A stretch of DNA of 64,000 nt from Paenibacillus baekrokdamisoli (GCF_003945345.1 NZ_AP019308.1:4605501-4669500), one strand, 5' to 3'. Numbered from the stretch's first letter, positions 8,496-17,446 are shown. The notes: generated by a model from the sequence alone, not told the origin. A program made the numbers and translations.

Positions 8496-10304
8496 CTAGC
8501 TTCTCTCACTATCTATACGGTTACGGTTAATAGACGTAACCTTCCCGCCTGATCCCTCTGCTTCGGAACGCTCAGCCGGCTCTGAGTAAGGCAAAATAAT
8601 CTCAAAGGTCGTGCCAATGTCCACTCGGCTGTGGACATGAATACTTCCATGATGATTATCAACGATCTTATAACTGACCATTAGTCCGAGTCCTGTTCCC
8701 TTTTCCTTGGTCGTATAGAATGGCTGGCCGATCTTGGACAGTTGTTCCTCCGGTATGCCCGGCCCATAATCCTCGATTCGCACGATGATACGATCACCCT
8801 CCAGCATGCATGCCATCTGAATACGACCGCCATCATTCATCGCTTCAATAGCATTCTTAAGCACATTAATAAAGACTTGCTTCAGCTGATTCTCAACCCC
8901 GCGGACCCATAGCGGCTCCTCGGAGATCGTCGATTCAATCTCAATATTATGTAAGATTGCTTCCGTATCGAGCAATGTTACCGTATCCTTGATGATACCG
9001 CGAATATCCTTATGTGCAAGGTCATAAATTTGCGGCTTTGAGAGCATGAGCAGCTCGCTTACAATCGACTCGATTCGGTTTAATTCCGATTTCATAATAT
9101 CGAAGTAATTCTTATTGCTGTAACGGCCGGACGCAATTAGCTGTAGAAAACCCTTCAAAGAAGTCAACGGATTCCGAATTTCATGCGCGATACCCGCCGC
9201 TAACTGGCCTGCTACGTAAAGCTTCTCTGAATTGATGAGCAGCTCCTCATTCTTCTTACGCTCCGATATATCTCGAATGATAAATTGAAAGACCGGCTTA
9301 CCCGACAGCTTCGTGCAGGTCTTCACCACTTCCGTATGCAGCAATTTTCCTTGTACCGTAACCCAATCCAGTTCAATAGGCCCCTGCTGTCCACCCTGGC
9401 CCGTAACTTGAAGCATTCCCTTCATAACAGGATGAAGCTTGGTCTGAAGGTTCAAAAAGACGCTTTTACCCAGCATGTCCAGATCATTCTCCGCTTCGAA
9501 CATTTGCAAGCCTGAGGCATTAATATAAGCCCAATGGTCATCACTAATAACCGCGATCATGTCCATGGAGTTCTCAACAAGCAGCTTATATTGTTCATTC
9601 ATGGCACTATAACGGCGGTCAACGAACCTAGCAAGCAGACTGAATGCAAAAATAACAAGTGTAGCGATACCTAAGACAACAGCCAACAGCCGCATATATT
9701 CATTCAATCGATCAGCGGTCATGACAACTGTATAGACGGCCGTGAATGCTTCCAGCCCAAATAACTGCATCGCGATTCCTGCCATACCAATCATCAGACC
9801 AGACAATAAAACATATGAACCGTTCTTCTGTTCATATAAGTAAAAGGAACAAACCGTACCCGCAAAACCGAGGGAAAATGCCAGAATAGCTAGCCCCATG
9901 TTGACCTCATATTCTTGGATATGATTACTCAGAAGACTAGAATAAATCAAGAGATTCGTACCCGCAGACATGAATAAACTGCTCACGAAGAGCCTGAGTA
10001 CAAATGGCCATTTCGAGCCAAGTACCCGAAAAGCGCAATAAGCGCTTATCATAATCCCTAGCAGCTTGAAAATAGAGGTCCAATCAATCATAATCATCGA
10101 ATCCGTCGTGATCAGCATAATAAAATGACTGACCCAAAGCCCGAGCCCATAGACGACAGACCCACTGAGTAACCAAGAATGCCGCAGCACCCGGACAATC
10201 CTTAAATGGCCAACCATATTGTACATCGTAAAGGAAGCAAATAGATTAATAGATAATGCTAAGACCAAAAACATCCACTTATCGGAAACAATCAGTTCGC
10301 TCAT
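8496..10304 (-). CDS. MHYT-PAS sensor histidine kinase (sporulation-kinase type)
   Basis: A 602-residue membrane kinase. Residues 1-230 contain seven or so helices with a degenerate MHYT element (G-L-G-L-W-V-S-H-F), a module proposed to sense diatomic gases through metal. A PAS domain (about 235-345) follows, then a HisKA domain with AAGIAHEIRNPLTSLKGFLQ and phospho-His near residue 375. The HATPase domain has N box NVLKNAIEAM, G1 EDYGPGIP and G2 KEKGTGLGL. No regulator is adjacent; orphan kinases with this catalytic core commonly feed the Spo0 phosphorelay in spore formers, which is inference here. It is divergent from mscL. Confidence 0.85.
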   Translation of the reverse strand: MSELIVSDKWMFLVLALSINLFASFTMYNMVGHLRIVRVLRHSWLLSGSVVYGLGLWVSHFIMLITTDSMIMIDWTSIFKLLGIMISAYCAFRVLGSKWPFVLRLFVSSLFMSAGTNLLIYSSLLSNHIQEYEVNMGLAILAFSLGFAGTVCSFYLYEQKNGSYVLLSGLMIGMAGIAMQLFGLEAFTAVYTVVMTADRLNEYMRLLAVVLGIATLVIFAFSLLARFVDRRYSAMNEQYKLLVENSMDMIAVISDDHWAYINASGLQMFEAENDLDMLGKSVFLNLQTKLHPVMKGMLQVTGQGGQQGPIELDWVTVQGKLLHTEVVKTCTKLSGKPVFQFIIRDISERKKNEELLINSEKLYVAGQLAAGIAHEIRNPLTSLKGFLQLIASGRYSNKNYFDIMKSELNRIESIVSELLMLSKPQIYDLAHKDIRGIIKDTVTLLDTEAILHNIEIESTISEEPLWVRGVENQLKQVFINVLKNAIEAMNDGGRIQMACMLEGDRIIVRIEDYGPGIPEEQLSKIGQPFYTTKEKGTGLGLMVSYKIVDNHHGSIHVHSRVDIGTTFEIILPYSEPAERSEAEGSGGKVTSINRNRIDSERS

Positions 10305-10482
10305 ACCGATCCTCGATTACAGAATTTTCTAGTAATGACTCCAATAAATTCGACATTTTCCCATATAATCCTTTTTTCTTTGACATGAAAATTCCATCTA
10401 AGCAGGAATGCCTTACCTCTGTCTCTGTACTACATTCTTAAGGTATACTAGAGTTATAGACGAATAAGGAGAGGATTCACTC

Positions 10483-10980
10483 ATGGTAAAAATATTAAAA
10501 GAGTTTAAGGAGTTTGCAGTTCGCGGTAATGTACTCGATCTAGCGGTCGGAGTTATTATCGGGGGTGCCTTCGGCAAAATCGTGACTTCGATGGTAAATG
10601 ATATTATTATGCCTCCTATTAGCAGGCTTTTAGGCAAGGTCAATCTTGCTGATATGTTTATCAATATTTCACCTGACACCACAAAGGCACATGCCTCGAC
10701 CCTTGTAGAAGCACGTGCCAATTCTGAGGTTGTCATTGCATACGGAAACTTCCTCAATGTGATCCTTGATTTTACGATTGTGGCATTTTGTATCTTTCTT
10801 ATGGTTAAAGGCGCCAACACACTCCGCCGGTTCCAAGCCAAAGAGACGGAGCCAGCAGCGCCAACGGATAAAGAATGCCCTCACTGCTTGTCCAAGGTTC
10901 CAATTAAAGCAACACGCTGCGGCCATTGCACTTCTTACTTAAAGGATGCACCTGAGGAGATCGAAGGAGGCCTTGCTTAA
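10483..10980 (+). CDS. mscL: Large-conductance mechanosensitive channel with zinc-ribbon tail
   Basis: A pentameric emergency-release channel opened by membrane tension. The 165-residue product starts with the conserved amphipathic helix and TM1 (EFKEFAVRGNVLDLAVGVII) and has TM2 at about 86-108. The C-terminus extends beyond the usual 120-150 residues with two CxxC pairs (C-P-H-C, then C-G-H-C), a putative zinc ribbon in place of the usual simple helical bundle. A strong GGAGAGGATT site precedes the ATG. Its last codons overlap the ribosome-binding site of the Nudix gene, so the two are translationally linked. Confidence 0.92.
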   Translation: MVKILKEFKEFAVRGNVLDLAVGVIIGGAFGKIVTSMVNDIIMPPISRLLGKVNLADMFINISPDTTKAHASTLVEARANSEVVIAYGNFLNVILDFTIVAFCIFLMVKGANTLRRFQAKETEPAAPTDKECPHCLSKVPIKATRCGHCTSYLKDAPEEIEGGLA

Positions 10981-10981
10981 T

Positions 10982-11635
10982 TTGAAAAAGGACCTTCCCC
11001 GTATTGAAGAAGAATACTTCGACATCTACGATGATGAGGGACGATTAACTGGCACAGCAAGCCGCAGTGAGGTGCATGCCAAAGGCTATTGGCACCGCTC
11101 CTTTCACTGCTGGCTCGCTCGCCGTGAGGATATTCGCAAGCTCGTTATGTTCCAGCTGCGTCATGCGGATAAAGATACCTTCCCTCGCTGCTTTGATATA
11201 ACAGCTGCCGGGCACTTAGCAGTGGGTGAATCCATGCGTGATGCGGCAAGAGAAGTCCATGAAGAGCTTGGTGTCGAGATCTCCTTCAACGAGCTTCTAC
11301 CGTTTGGAGAAACCAGAAAGGAATCAGCCGGCATCGCACAAGGCATTCCTTTCATCGATCGTGAGATCAGCGACGTGTTCGGGTTTGTTTATGAGGGAGA
11401 CCTCACTTCCTTAAAGCCGCAAGTCGAGGAAGTGGCTGGTGTCTATGAGGCAGAGCTTGAGTCGATGATTGCGCTGTTCGAAGGGAAGCTCCAGCAAGTT
11501 ACAGCTGCGGGCGTCGAAACGGGTCAAGACGGGAAGCTGCAGCATACTGCTTGTATAGTAAGGGCCTCGGACTTTGTCCCCAGGCCTTCCTCTTACTATT
11601 CGGAGATGTTCCGCGCTTTACTGAAGCACGTGTAA
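10982..11635 (+). CDS. Nudix hydrolase (isopentenyl-diphosphate-isomerase-like subgroup)
   Basis: Predicted Mg-dependent hydrolase of a nucleoside or other diphosphate. The N-terminal region (EEYFDIYDDEGRLTGTASR, then H-x-K-G-Y-W-H-R-S-F-H-C-W) is typical of the YfcD/IDI-like subgroup. The Nudix box reads GHLAVGE-S-M-R-D-A-A-REVHEELGV, with one residue fewer between the first Glu and the REV than the textbook spacing. The frame is open to an ATG at 10946, but an AAGGAGG at 10964-10970 points to a TTG at 10982. Expression is coupled to mscL. The last 137 bases overlap an antisense frame of the tyrosinase-like gene. Confidence 0.82.
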   Translation: MKKDLPRIEEEYFDIYDDEGRLTGTASRSEVHAKGYWHRSFHCWLARREDIRKLVMFQLRHADKDTFPRCFDITAAGHLAVGESMRDAAREVHEELGVEISFNELLPFGETRKESAGIAQGIPFIDREISDVFGFVYEGDLTSLKPQVEEVAGVYEAELESMIALFEGKLQQVTAAGVETGQDGKLQHTACIVRASDFVPRPSSYYSEMFRALLKHV

Positions 11636-12278
11636 GCCGTGAACGTGATGCGGAGCTGCCTCTTACAGGCAGCTTCCGACTCCTGCGCATGCTGCCCTTG
11701 TCTACATTTACTGCGGCTTTGCCCCTCATGCGTTTACTACCGCAGCTCCTCTTACTACCCCGAAAGGCTTTCACTTGTGTACCAAGGATGCTTCCTTGGC
11801 TGCGATAACCCATCGCCCTCTCCCAATTCTGATACCATTGATCTATCAAGCCATGGATATTATAGAACATCGTACTTTGTGGAGCGAAATCAAAATCATT
11901 CAATGCCCCTTCCCCATAAATTCGAGCTGCCTCTTGATGAATACAGCCATGTACATTAGAGCTTTCAAGAAACCGTCCCAGCTCATCTGCTGAAGCAAAG
12001 GAACGTGGATTAAAGCGAATACGATTCTCCGCTCCTTGATCGTAACAGGAAGTATTCCGGATCTCTTCCGGTACGTTCGTCCATGGAGCGACGAGCTTAG
12101 GATCATAGCCCTGCTGATAGTACCATTGCAGCGCCTTGGCTATATACTGTCGATGAAACTGTAAAAACTCCGTGCCGTATCCCGTTGGCAATTTAGACGG
12201 ATCGCTGTGATGATGCGAATGATGCCAATGTTTATGCTCCTCTAGGAGCGACGCCGGAAAACGAGGTATATTGGGCAT
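11499..12278 (-). CDS. Divergent tyrosinase-like (type-3 copper) protein
   Basis: A 259-codon frame. Residues about 15-170 carry the signature layout of a type-3 dicopper site. A His cluster (HKHWHHSHHH) is followed by F-L-Q-F-H-R-Q-Y-I, resembling the CuA F-x-x-x-H-R-x-Y block. H-G-C-I-H and then F-Y-N-I-H-G-L-I-D-Q-W-Y-Q-N-W resemble CuB, where tyrosinases have F-F-x-H-H-x-x-x-D-x-x-W-x-x-W; the second, copper-binding His of that pair is kept. No signal peptide is seen. After about residue 170 the sequence becomes a Ser/Arg/Lys-rich tail (RSRKLPVRGSSASRSRLTRA) that runs antisense into the Nudix gene. The 3' end may therefore be spurious or frameshifted. Oxidase activity is inference from motifs. 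Confidence 0.6.
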   Translation of the reverse strand: MPNIPRFPASLLEEHKHWHHSHHHSDPSKLPTGYGTEFLQFHRQYIAKALQWYYQQGYDPKLVAPWTNVPEEIRNTSCYDQGAENRIRFNPRSFASADELGRFLESSNVHGCIHQEAARIYGEGALNDFDFAPQSTMFYNIHGLIDQWYQNWERAMGYRSQGSILGTQVKAFRGSKRSCGSKRMRGKAAVNVDKGSMRRSRKLPVRGSSASRSRLTRASVKRGTSPNSKRKAWGQSPRPLLYKQYAAASRLDPFRRPQL

Positions 12279-12378
12279 AACCGTTCCCCCCAGCCTTCTA
12301 TTTATTACCTCAGTTTATGCCATAAACCCTATATCCGTTCAAACTCCTATCCGAGCATAGGCAGCTTAACTCCACAAA

Positions 12379-12409
12379 AAGCCGTCAACGCTACATGCGT
12401 TGACGGCTT
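12379..12409 (-). terminator. Intrinsic terminator after the Cys-rich gene
   Basis: A perfect 13-pair stem (AAGCCGTCAACGC with its complement, five-base loop) is followed on the minus strand by a run of T. It lies just downstream of the leftward gene ending at 12437. Confidence 0.85.
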
Positions 12410-12436
12410 GCTTGGGGCAAGGCAGTGAAGTTAGTT

Positions 12437-12829
12437 TCAGCAATGATTGTGATTGTTGTTTATATTGCTTAAGTTGTTACAATGGCCGCCAGATACGCAA
12501 ATATCAAACGTAATGCGGACGTTACAGCACTCTCCGAATACGCAGCTAATGCGGACACAGGAGTTGTTGCCTTGGTGAAAAAAAGTAACGACGTTACAGT
12601 TGGTGCCGATAAGCGCTTCAACACCTCTGCGGTTTCTACAGCGGATAGCACGAACTAGTTTAGCTGCGACATTGGCATTTTTGAGCTGACAGAATAGATC
12701 ACATAGATCTGCACCTGCTTCTTGCATAGCCTCTACCGCCTGGTCCTTCTGATTACAACAGGTATTGGAGATACGAGCACGGCCAGTGCGAGCAGCCTTG
12801 ATGTTCTTGAATTTTAATTTAGCTGACAC
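12437..12829 (-). CDS. Cys-rich protein, possible spore surface component
   Basis: A 130-residue protein of unrecognised family. It has a basic N-terminus, about thirteen cysteines distributed along the chain (for example the pairs in T-C-C-N and E-C-C-N), and an Asn/His-rich end (NNLSNINNNHNHC) finishing in cysteine. There is no signal peptide or membrane segment. Disulfide-prone, Asn/His-tailed small proteins are common in spore coats and exosporia, so that role is suggested but not shown. The start is a GTG at 12829 with AAAGGAGG at 12845-12838. The frame extends to 12847, but those codons overlap the ribosome site. It is followed by a strong terminator. Confidence 0.65.
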   Translation of the reverse strand: MSAKLKFKNIKAARTGRARISNTCCNQKDQAVEAMQEAGADLCDLFCQLKNANVAAKLVRAIRCRNRRGVEALIGTNCNVVTFFHQGNNSCVRISCVFGECCNVRITFDICVSGGHCNNLSNINNNHNHC

Positions 12830-12978
12830 TGATCTTCCTCCTTTCAAACGATCTTACCTTAATCTATGAAAAGGAGGGGTCTGGCGAATGGACAAGAAGT
12901 ACCTGATAAATGTTTGTTCTGAGTCTCTTGAAATCCACATAGGCAGCTGCGTCCAAGGATATTGATCCCTATCAAAAT

Positions 12979-13003
12979 ACGGCATCCCCATGTGGAATGC
13001 CGT
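12979..13003 (-). terminator. Probable terminator of the ger operon
   Basis: ACGGCAT and ATGCCGT enclose a short inner stem and are followed on the minus strand by ATTTTGAT. It is placed about 40 bases past the last ger gene. The T tract is imperfect. Confidence 0.55.
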
Positions 13004-13044
13004 TACTTGTACTCCTTTCAAAGCGTCATGATGAACAAGAAGAA

Positions 13045-14181
13045 CTAGGATCCCTTAATGGATGTCTGCCCCTGCTGCCCCTGCTGCACTTGCTGCTCTT
13101 CCTTCTTACGCGGTGAACGAATAATATCTACCAGTAAATATAAGACAGGCACCGTACATGTGATTAGGAGTATGGTCGTTTCGCTGTAATTCGTAATTCT
13201 CTCTACAATTGCAGCTGATTTAAACATAAACAAGGATAAACAAACCATCGTCATCCCCATTAAATAAGCGAAAGGCTTATGGTCTTTCAATCCGAGCGTA
13301 TGCGTCAATCCAAGCACGGAGACAAGAAGAAATAAACTTATTTTGAGAAAGATACTGAATAACCAGAAAACAATCAGAAGAGGATCCAAATTTTCAAGAA
13401 AAGCCCCCGCTCGAATATAGCGGACCAGCTCAAGTGCAGGAGAGGCCAAAGTAGCGGTTAGCTCAGGACCGAACAGTAAAATCGTAGTGATGATAACGGC
13501 CAAGGTGATGATCACCGCAGTGAATGCTGCCCATACTAACGATCTCATTATCTTTTCGGGCTGAACGAAATAGGGAAAAAAGTATATGATGAAACCCATT
13601 TCTCCAAACAAGGCCGTAATGATTAGGATGCCGTTCCAAGTGCCTCCTAGATCGAAATTGGTTACAAAAGCAACAGCCATGTCAACGTTCACTTCTCTTG
13701 CGGTGAATAACGGAAACACCAACACGGAAATGATGCTAAAGAAAAATAATCCCTGCGCGCTGCGGAATATCATTACAGGCCCGGAACGTACACTCTGAAC
13801 AATGCATAACCCAAATATAGCTGCAACTGCCCAATCCGGTGTTTTCGGCAGGTAGTTTTGCACGATAAAGTCAACTAATTGACGTAATATGAAAGCCGCC
13901 GTAAACATATTGGCGCATATGAGTAGAGTAATCAGAGGATAATGGATCCATTTGCCCAGGATTTCATGACCGTATTGTCCAAAAGATCGCGTAGATCTTC
14001 TTAGACTTAGCCGATAAGCTAAATAGGTGATGGTACAGCCACAGACACTTCCCAATATAACGGAAACCCATACCATAAATCCGGCATTTCTCACAAGAGC
14101 ACTAATCAAGAACCCAATGATGGTGGAAAAAAGAAATTGGGAGAAAAGCATGTAAAGCTGCAGCTGCGTGATTCGTCCCAA
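13045..14181 (-). CDS. Spore germinant receptor subunit B (GerAB/GerKB family)
   Basis: The integral membrane subunit of a Ger-type germinant receptor in the spore inner membrane, a member of the amino-acid permease superfamily that binds the nutrient germinant. The 378-residue product has about ten helices. It begins LGRITQLQLYMLFSQFLFST, the standard GerB opening, and has a proline/glycine-rich central section. The frame continues upstream to 14244, but a TTG at 14181 lies six bases after GGAGGG and starts exactly where family members start. It is the last gene of the operon gerA-gerC-D-gerB and lies 19 bases after the small D gene. Confidence 0.9.
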   Translation of the reverse strand: MGRITQLQLYMLFSQFLFSTIIGFLISALVRNAGFMVWVSVILGSVCGCTITYLAYRLSLRRSTRSFGQYGHEILGKWIHYPLITLLICANMFTAAFILRQLVDFIVQNYLPKTPDWAVAAIFGLCIVQSVRSGPVMIFRSAQGLFFFSIISVLVFPLFTAREVNVDMAVAFVTNFDLGGTWNGILIITALFGEMGFIIYFFPYFVQPEKIMRSLVWAAFTAVIITLAVIITTILLFGPELTATLASPALELVRYIRAGAFLENLDPLLIVFWLFSIFLKISLFLLVSVLGLTHTLGLKDHKPFAYLMGMTMVCLSLFMFKSAAIVERITNYSETTILLITCTVPVLYLLVDIIRSPRKKEEQQVQQGQQGQTSIKGS

Positions 14182-14200
14182 AGTGAACCCTCCTTCATGT

Positions 14201-14419
14201 TCAAGCAAACAACAATTTCTGGATTGGACTAAATATGGAGTCAATAAGAATACCTAACGATAGCTTCTCGTCAAATAGATAGATCACTTCGATACAGAGC
14301 GTCAGGAAACAAGCGACTGCAATGACAAGCCATTTGGTTCTTCGTTTTCGATTGTTCCTTTGTAAATACAGCCATTCAAAATAGACGACCAACCCGAAAA
14401 TAGCGGCGATGGGAATCAT
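14201..14419 (-). CDS. Small two-helix ger operon protein (D-subunit type)
   Basis: A 72-residue membrane protein with helices at about 1-18 and 30-48 separated by a basic loop (R-N-N-R-K-R-R-T-K). Small two-helix D proteins accompany several Ger receptors in Bacillus (GerKD, GerUD type) and modulate receptor function. Size, topology and position between C and B fit that group, although sequence identity cannot be judged by eye. Its ATG overlaps the gerC stop by four bases, so it is translationally coupled. Confidence 0.75.
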   Translation of the reverse strand: MIPIAAIFGLVVYFEWLYLQRNNRKRRTKWLVIAVACFLTLCIEVIYLFDEKLSLGILIDSIFSPIQKLLFA

Positions 14420-15615
14420 TTTGCAGCCTCCTTATCAGGAAGTAATCTGTTCCATTCCGGATTCTGTACAGCGCCCGTCCACTTCATTACCATTTCGATC
14501 TTTGTATCGACCCTGACTTTGGCTGAGAAATACGCTCTCCAATCCTTTTTGATTACTTTCCACTTTTGCGGATATCGCCACTTGATGTAGTTACCCAATT
14601 GAAAGACATCACTTTCTGCTGTTTTGGATTTGGCAAATGCTTGTCCAATACGTCCTTTAAGCTTGTCTGCTAACCTTTGTTCAAGCAGTTTCATGTCCTT
14701 TTGGACTGTCAAATCCATCGTCGATTCAGTCGAGAGCAGATTGGCATTTGCTTTGCACGTAATCAGGAATGAAATTTGCTTTCCGTTAATTATCGGTTTT
14801 ATTTTGGTTGAGGCATGCTGAACATAGAAACTAACTGTTTTCCCATCTGTTGGTGAGGATACGTTAAATTCAGCTTCTTTTGTTTGCCCCAGAATCCATA
14901 ATGCGCCTCTAGATTCCTTTGTATTTAAGGTGCTCACCATCTTACCCTGCTTGAAGATCGCTGCACCGCCTGCCCTTAACCAATTATTACCTTTACTGTC
15001 GGACTCATCCCCCGCCTCTCCGAAAACAAGTATGGGCATAACCATATCTCCTCCATTAAAAATGGCCATCAGCATATCTTTGATCGTCATCGATATGGAT
15101 TCATTCTCTTCCGAGAAATCAGATAGAATATCACTCGGGAATTTCTCAAAGGTAGTGGAGATGTCAGCAAGCTGCTTTGCCGTTCCATTCATCACAAATA
15201 AATTGCCATTGATATGAATAGCCGGTTCTCGGGCCAAGAAATCGGCGAACGGTTTAATGCCTTTTTGCGCAAACTTCTTGCTGATCACTATAGACCGCAG
15301 CTGCCCCAACGTTATTTCCCGGGGCAAATCAGCCTGAATTTTGCGGTAGGCCTGCCCGATATCTTTTCCCGTCTTCGTAATAAAGGTAAAGGGCTTAGTA
15401 GATTGTCCACCTGCTGAACTGCCTGCTTTTCCTGCGCTCAGACGGCTGGGCAATGGGAAACCCAGCGTCAATTCAATACCCGTATCATGATAATCAAGGA
15501 CCAGAATACGGGCAAAGGCTCTATCATTGAGCTCCACCGAGGACCAGCAGCCGCCCAGTAGACATAATGGTAAACAGGCAAGAAGAGAGATTAGAAGCTT
15601 GCTTGAAGATTTCAT
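14416..15615 (-). CDS. Spore germinant receptor lipoprotein subunit C (Ger(x)C)
   Basis: The lipoprotein subunit of the receptor, anchored on the outer face of the spore inner membrane. The 399-residue product starts at an ATG at 15615 (AGGAG at 15630-15626). It has a basic N-terminus, a hydrophobic stretch and a lipobox L-L-G-G-C with the lipid-bearing cysteine near residue 23, followed by the family hallmark W-S-S-V-E-L-N-D-R-A. The C-terminal half contains the conserved DVFQLGNYIKWRYPQKWK-type block. An upstream extension to 15654 would bury the signal peptide. It starts five bases after the gerA stop. Confidence 0.92.
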   Translation of the reverse strand: MKSSSKLLISLLACLPLCLLGGCWSSVELNDRAFARILVLDYHDTGIELTLGFPLPSRLSAGKAGSSAGGQSTKPFTFITKTGKDIGQAYRKIQADLPREITLGQLRSIVISKKFAQKGIKPFADFLAREPAIHINGNLFVMNGTAKQLADISTTFEKFPSDILSDFSEENESISMTIKDMLMAIFNGGDMVMPILVFGEAGDESDSKGNNWLRAGGAAIFKQGKMVSTLNTKESRGALWILGQTKEAEFNVSSPTDGKTVSFYVQHASTKIKPIINGKQISFLITCKANANLLSTESTMDLTVQKDMKLLEQRLADKLKGRIGQAFAKSKTAESDVFQLGNYIKWRYPQKWKVIKKDWRAYFSAKVRVDTKIEMVMKWTGAVQNPEWNRLLPDKEAAK

Positions 15616-15620
15616 TGCAC

Positions 15621-17222
15621 TTAATCTCCTCCCTCCTCTGGTGTTTGTGACCACTTGCGTGGTTCCGCCGCTTGTCGACGCTTGGTTGCGCCGCTAAAGG
15701 ACGGACGGGTTTTAATCGCCCACCACGGTGCCCTTATGAACGTATCCTTAAGATCACTTGGCTTTAACGGAGTCAATGGCGTCAGATAGGGGGTACCAAA
15801 CGAACGCAGTTCCACCAAATGAAGGTAAAGCAAGATGATCGCACAGGCAATTCCGAATAGGCCGAATAGCCCAGCCATAATCATGATCGGAAACCGAAGC
15901 AGCCTGAAGGCAAGCCCTAGTCCAAAGTGAGGAATGATAAAGGAAGCGATTCCGGTTACAGATACGATGATGACCATCGCAGCCGATGCGATTCCGGCCT
16001 CAACCGCTGCAGTACCAATGATTAGCGCCCCAATGATGGACACCGACTGCCCGACTGCCTTAGGGATTCTTATTGTGGCTTCGCGAAGTGCCTCGAAAGA
16101 AATCTCCATCATAAATGCTTCCACTAAAGCAGGAAATGGCACAGCTTCCCGGGATGACGCTACTGTAATGAGTAGATTATCTGGAATCATATCAGGGTGG
16201 AAGGTGGTAATGGCCACATAAACGGAAGGCAGCAGCAGCGACACGAAGAGAAAGAGAAACCGGACCAATCGAATCCAGCTTGCTGCAATATACCGCTGGT
16301 AATAATCTTCCGCAGCCTGCATGAGCATGAAGAGAGTTGTGGGAGCAATAATGGCAATCGGATCGCCATCCACCATGATAGCAACGCGGCCTTCAAGTAA
16401 AGCAGCGCAAACCACATCGGGTCTTTCCGTACTCTGTAATTGAGGAAACGGAGAGTATGGATTATCCTCGATCTGCTCCTCCACATAACTCGATCCGAGA
16501 ATGGCATCTATATCGATTTGCAACAAACGCTTCTTTACATCGTCTAATAATTGAGGCTTGCATGTCCCATGCAAATAAGCGATCGCCACAGACGTACAGG
16601 TTAACCTTCCTAATTGCAGCATCTCGATCTTAAGCGAAGGGGTTTTCAACCGTCTGCGCAATAAGCTGATATTGGTTTCCAGATTCTCTATGAACGCTTC
16701 ACGGGGACCGCGGATAACGGCTTCATTGGGCGCCTCATCAATAGCCCTCTTCTCAAATGAGACAAGCGAGAGTTGAAGCATTCTTACTTCTCCATCAATA
16801 AGCAGTACGACATTTCCATTCAGAATCGTACGTAAAGCGCCTTCGATGGAATGATGTACGTTTTGTTGAGCGATAGGCAGAGCCTTATTGTCGAAAAAGT
16901 TCTTGACGAATTCATTCGCTGGCAGAGAATGATCAAAGGCATGGAGCACATTCAGAACACTCAGCTGCATAGCCTTTTGGTCTATCATTCCCTTGATATA
17001 TACAACAGCACATGCAAGCTGAGGGCCCGCATTGAATCTGTGGTACACAACATCAGAGCTATTCACAAGATGCTTTTGCAGAAGCTCCAGCTGCTGTTCG
17101 ATCTTGCCCAGCCCTTTTCCATGCAGCTGCATGCTATCGCTGTGAGGCCGGAATAGATTGCTCCGGGAAGAAGGAGCGGTTTGATAGCCCTTCCTTTTTT
17201 TGAGCCAATTAAGTAGGAACAT
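15621..17222 (-). CDS. Spore germinant receptor subunit A (GerA family)
   Basis: The 533-residue A subunit. A hydrophilic N-terminal region (about 1-300) includes the conserved V-Y-I-K-G-M-I-D, Y-L-H-G-T-C, Q-L-Q-S-T-E-R-P-D and GRVAIMVDGDPIAIIAPT blocks. It is followed by about five membrane helices with PVALVEAFMMEISFEALREA-like spacing and a short basic tail. GerA subunits form the ring-shaped ion-channel component that releases cations during germination. It is the first gene of the operon, with no recognisable terminator before gerC. Forespore sigma-G control is expected for such operons, but I could not assign a convincing promoter in 17223-17340. Confidence 0.93.
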   Translation of the reverse strand: MFLLNWLKKRKGYQTAPSSRSNLFRPHSDSMQLHGKGLGKIEQQLELLQKHLVNSSDVVYHRFNAGPQLACAVVYIKGMIDQKAMQLSVLNVLHAFDHSLPANEFVKNFFDNKALPIAQQNVHHSIEGALRTILNGNVVLLIDGEVRMLQLSLVSFEKRAIDEAPNEAVIRGPREAFIENLETNISLLRRRLKTPSLKIEMLQLGRLTCTSVAIAYLHGTCKPQLLDDVKKRLLQIDIDAILGSSYVEEQIEDNPYSPFPQLQSTERPDVVCAALLEGRVAIMVDGDPIAIIAPTTLFMLMQAAEDYYQRYIAASWIRLVRFLFLFVSLLLPSVYVAITTFHPDMIPDNLLITVASSREAVPFPALVEAFMMEISFEALREATIRIPKAVGQSVSIIGALIIGTAAVEAGIASAAMVIIVSVTGIASFIIPHFGLGLAFRLLRFPIMIMAGLFGLFGIACAIILLYLHLVELRSFGTPYLTPLTPLKPSDLKDTFIRAPWWAIKTRPSFSGATKRRQAAEPRKWSQTPEEGGD

Positions 17223-17446
17223 AGTTACCCTCGTCCTTTTATTTGCCTTTATGTTCCCACCATGCCTAATTTTTCATACATGGATTGAAATCTGTGGATT
17301 GTTTTATAAAAAATGACAAACCTGTTATGATCTTATTACCTCCTTTTCTGGCACTTATAGTAGAATTGAAAAGGATTGTGTCGAACTAACCCTGCCATGA
17401 ACGCACTCATGGTTAACCTCAACTTGTAAGGAGTGTTCGGTTTTTC

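Noticed and set aside
11551..11993. Plus-strand frames opposite the tyrosinase-like gene
   Set aside because: Leu/Ser/Pro-rich shadow composition, no RBS; the minus frame has family motifs.
12469..12651. 60-codon minus-strand frame
   Set aside because: Alternative frame inside the Cys-rich gene, no RBS.
17223..17340. Possible sigma-G promoter of the ger operon
   Set aside because: GTATG and CATAAAG elements exist, but their spacing does not match the sigma-G consensus.
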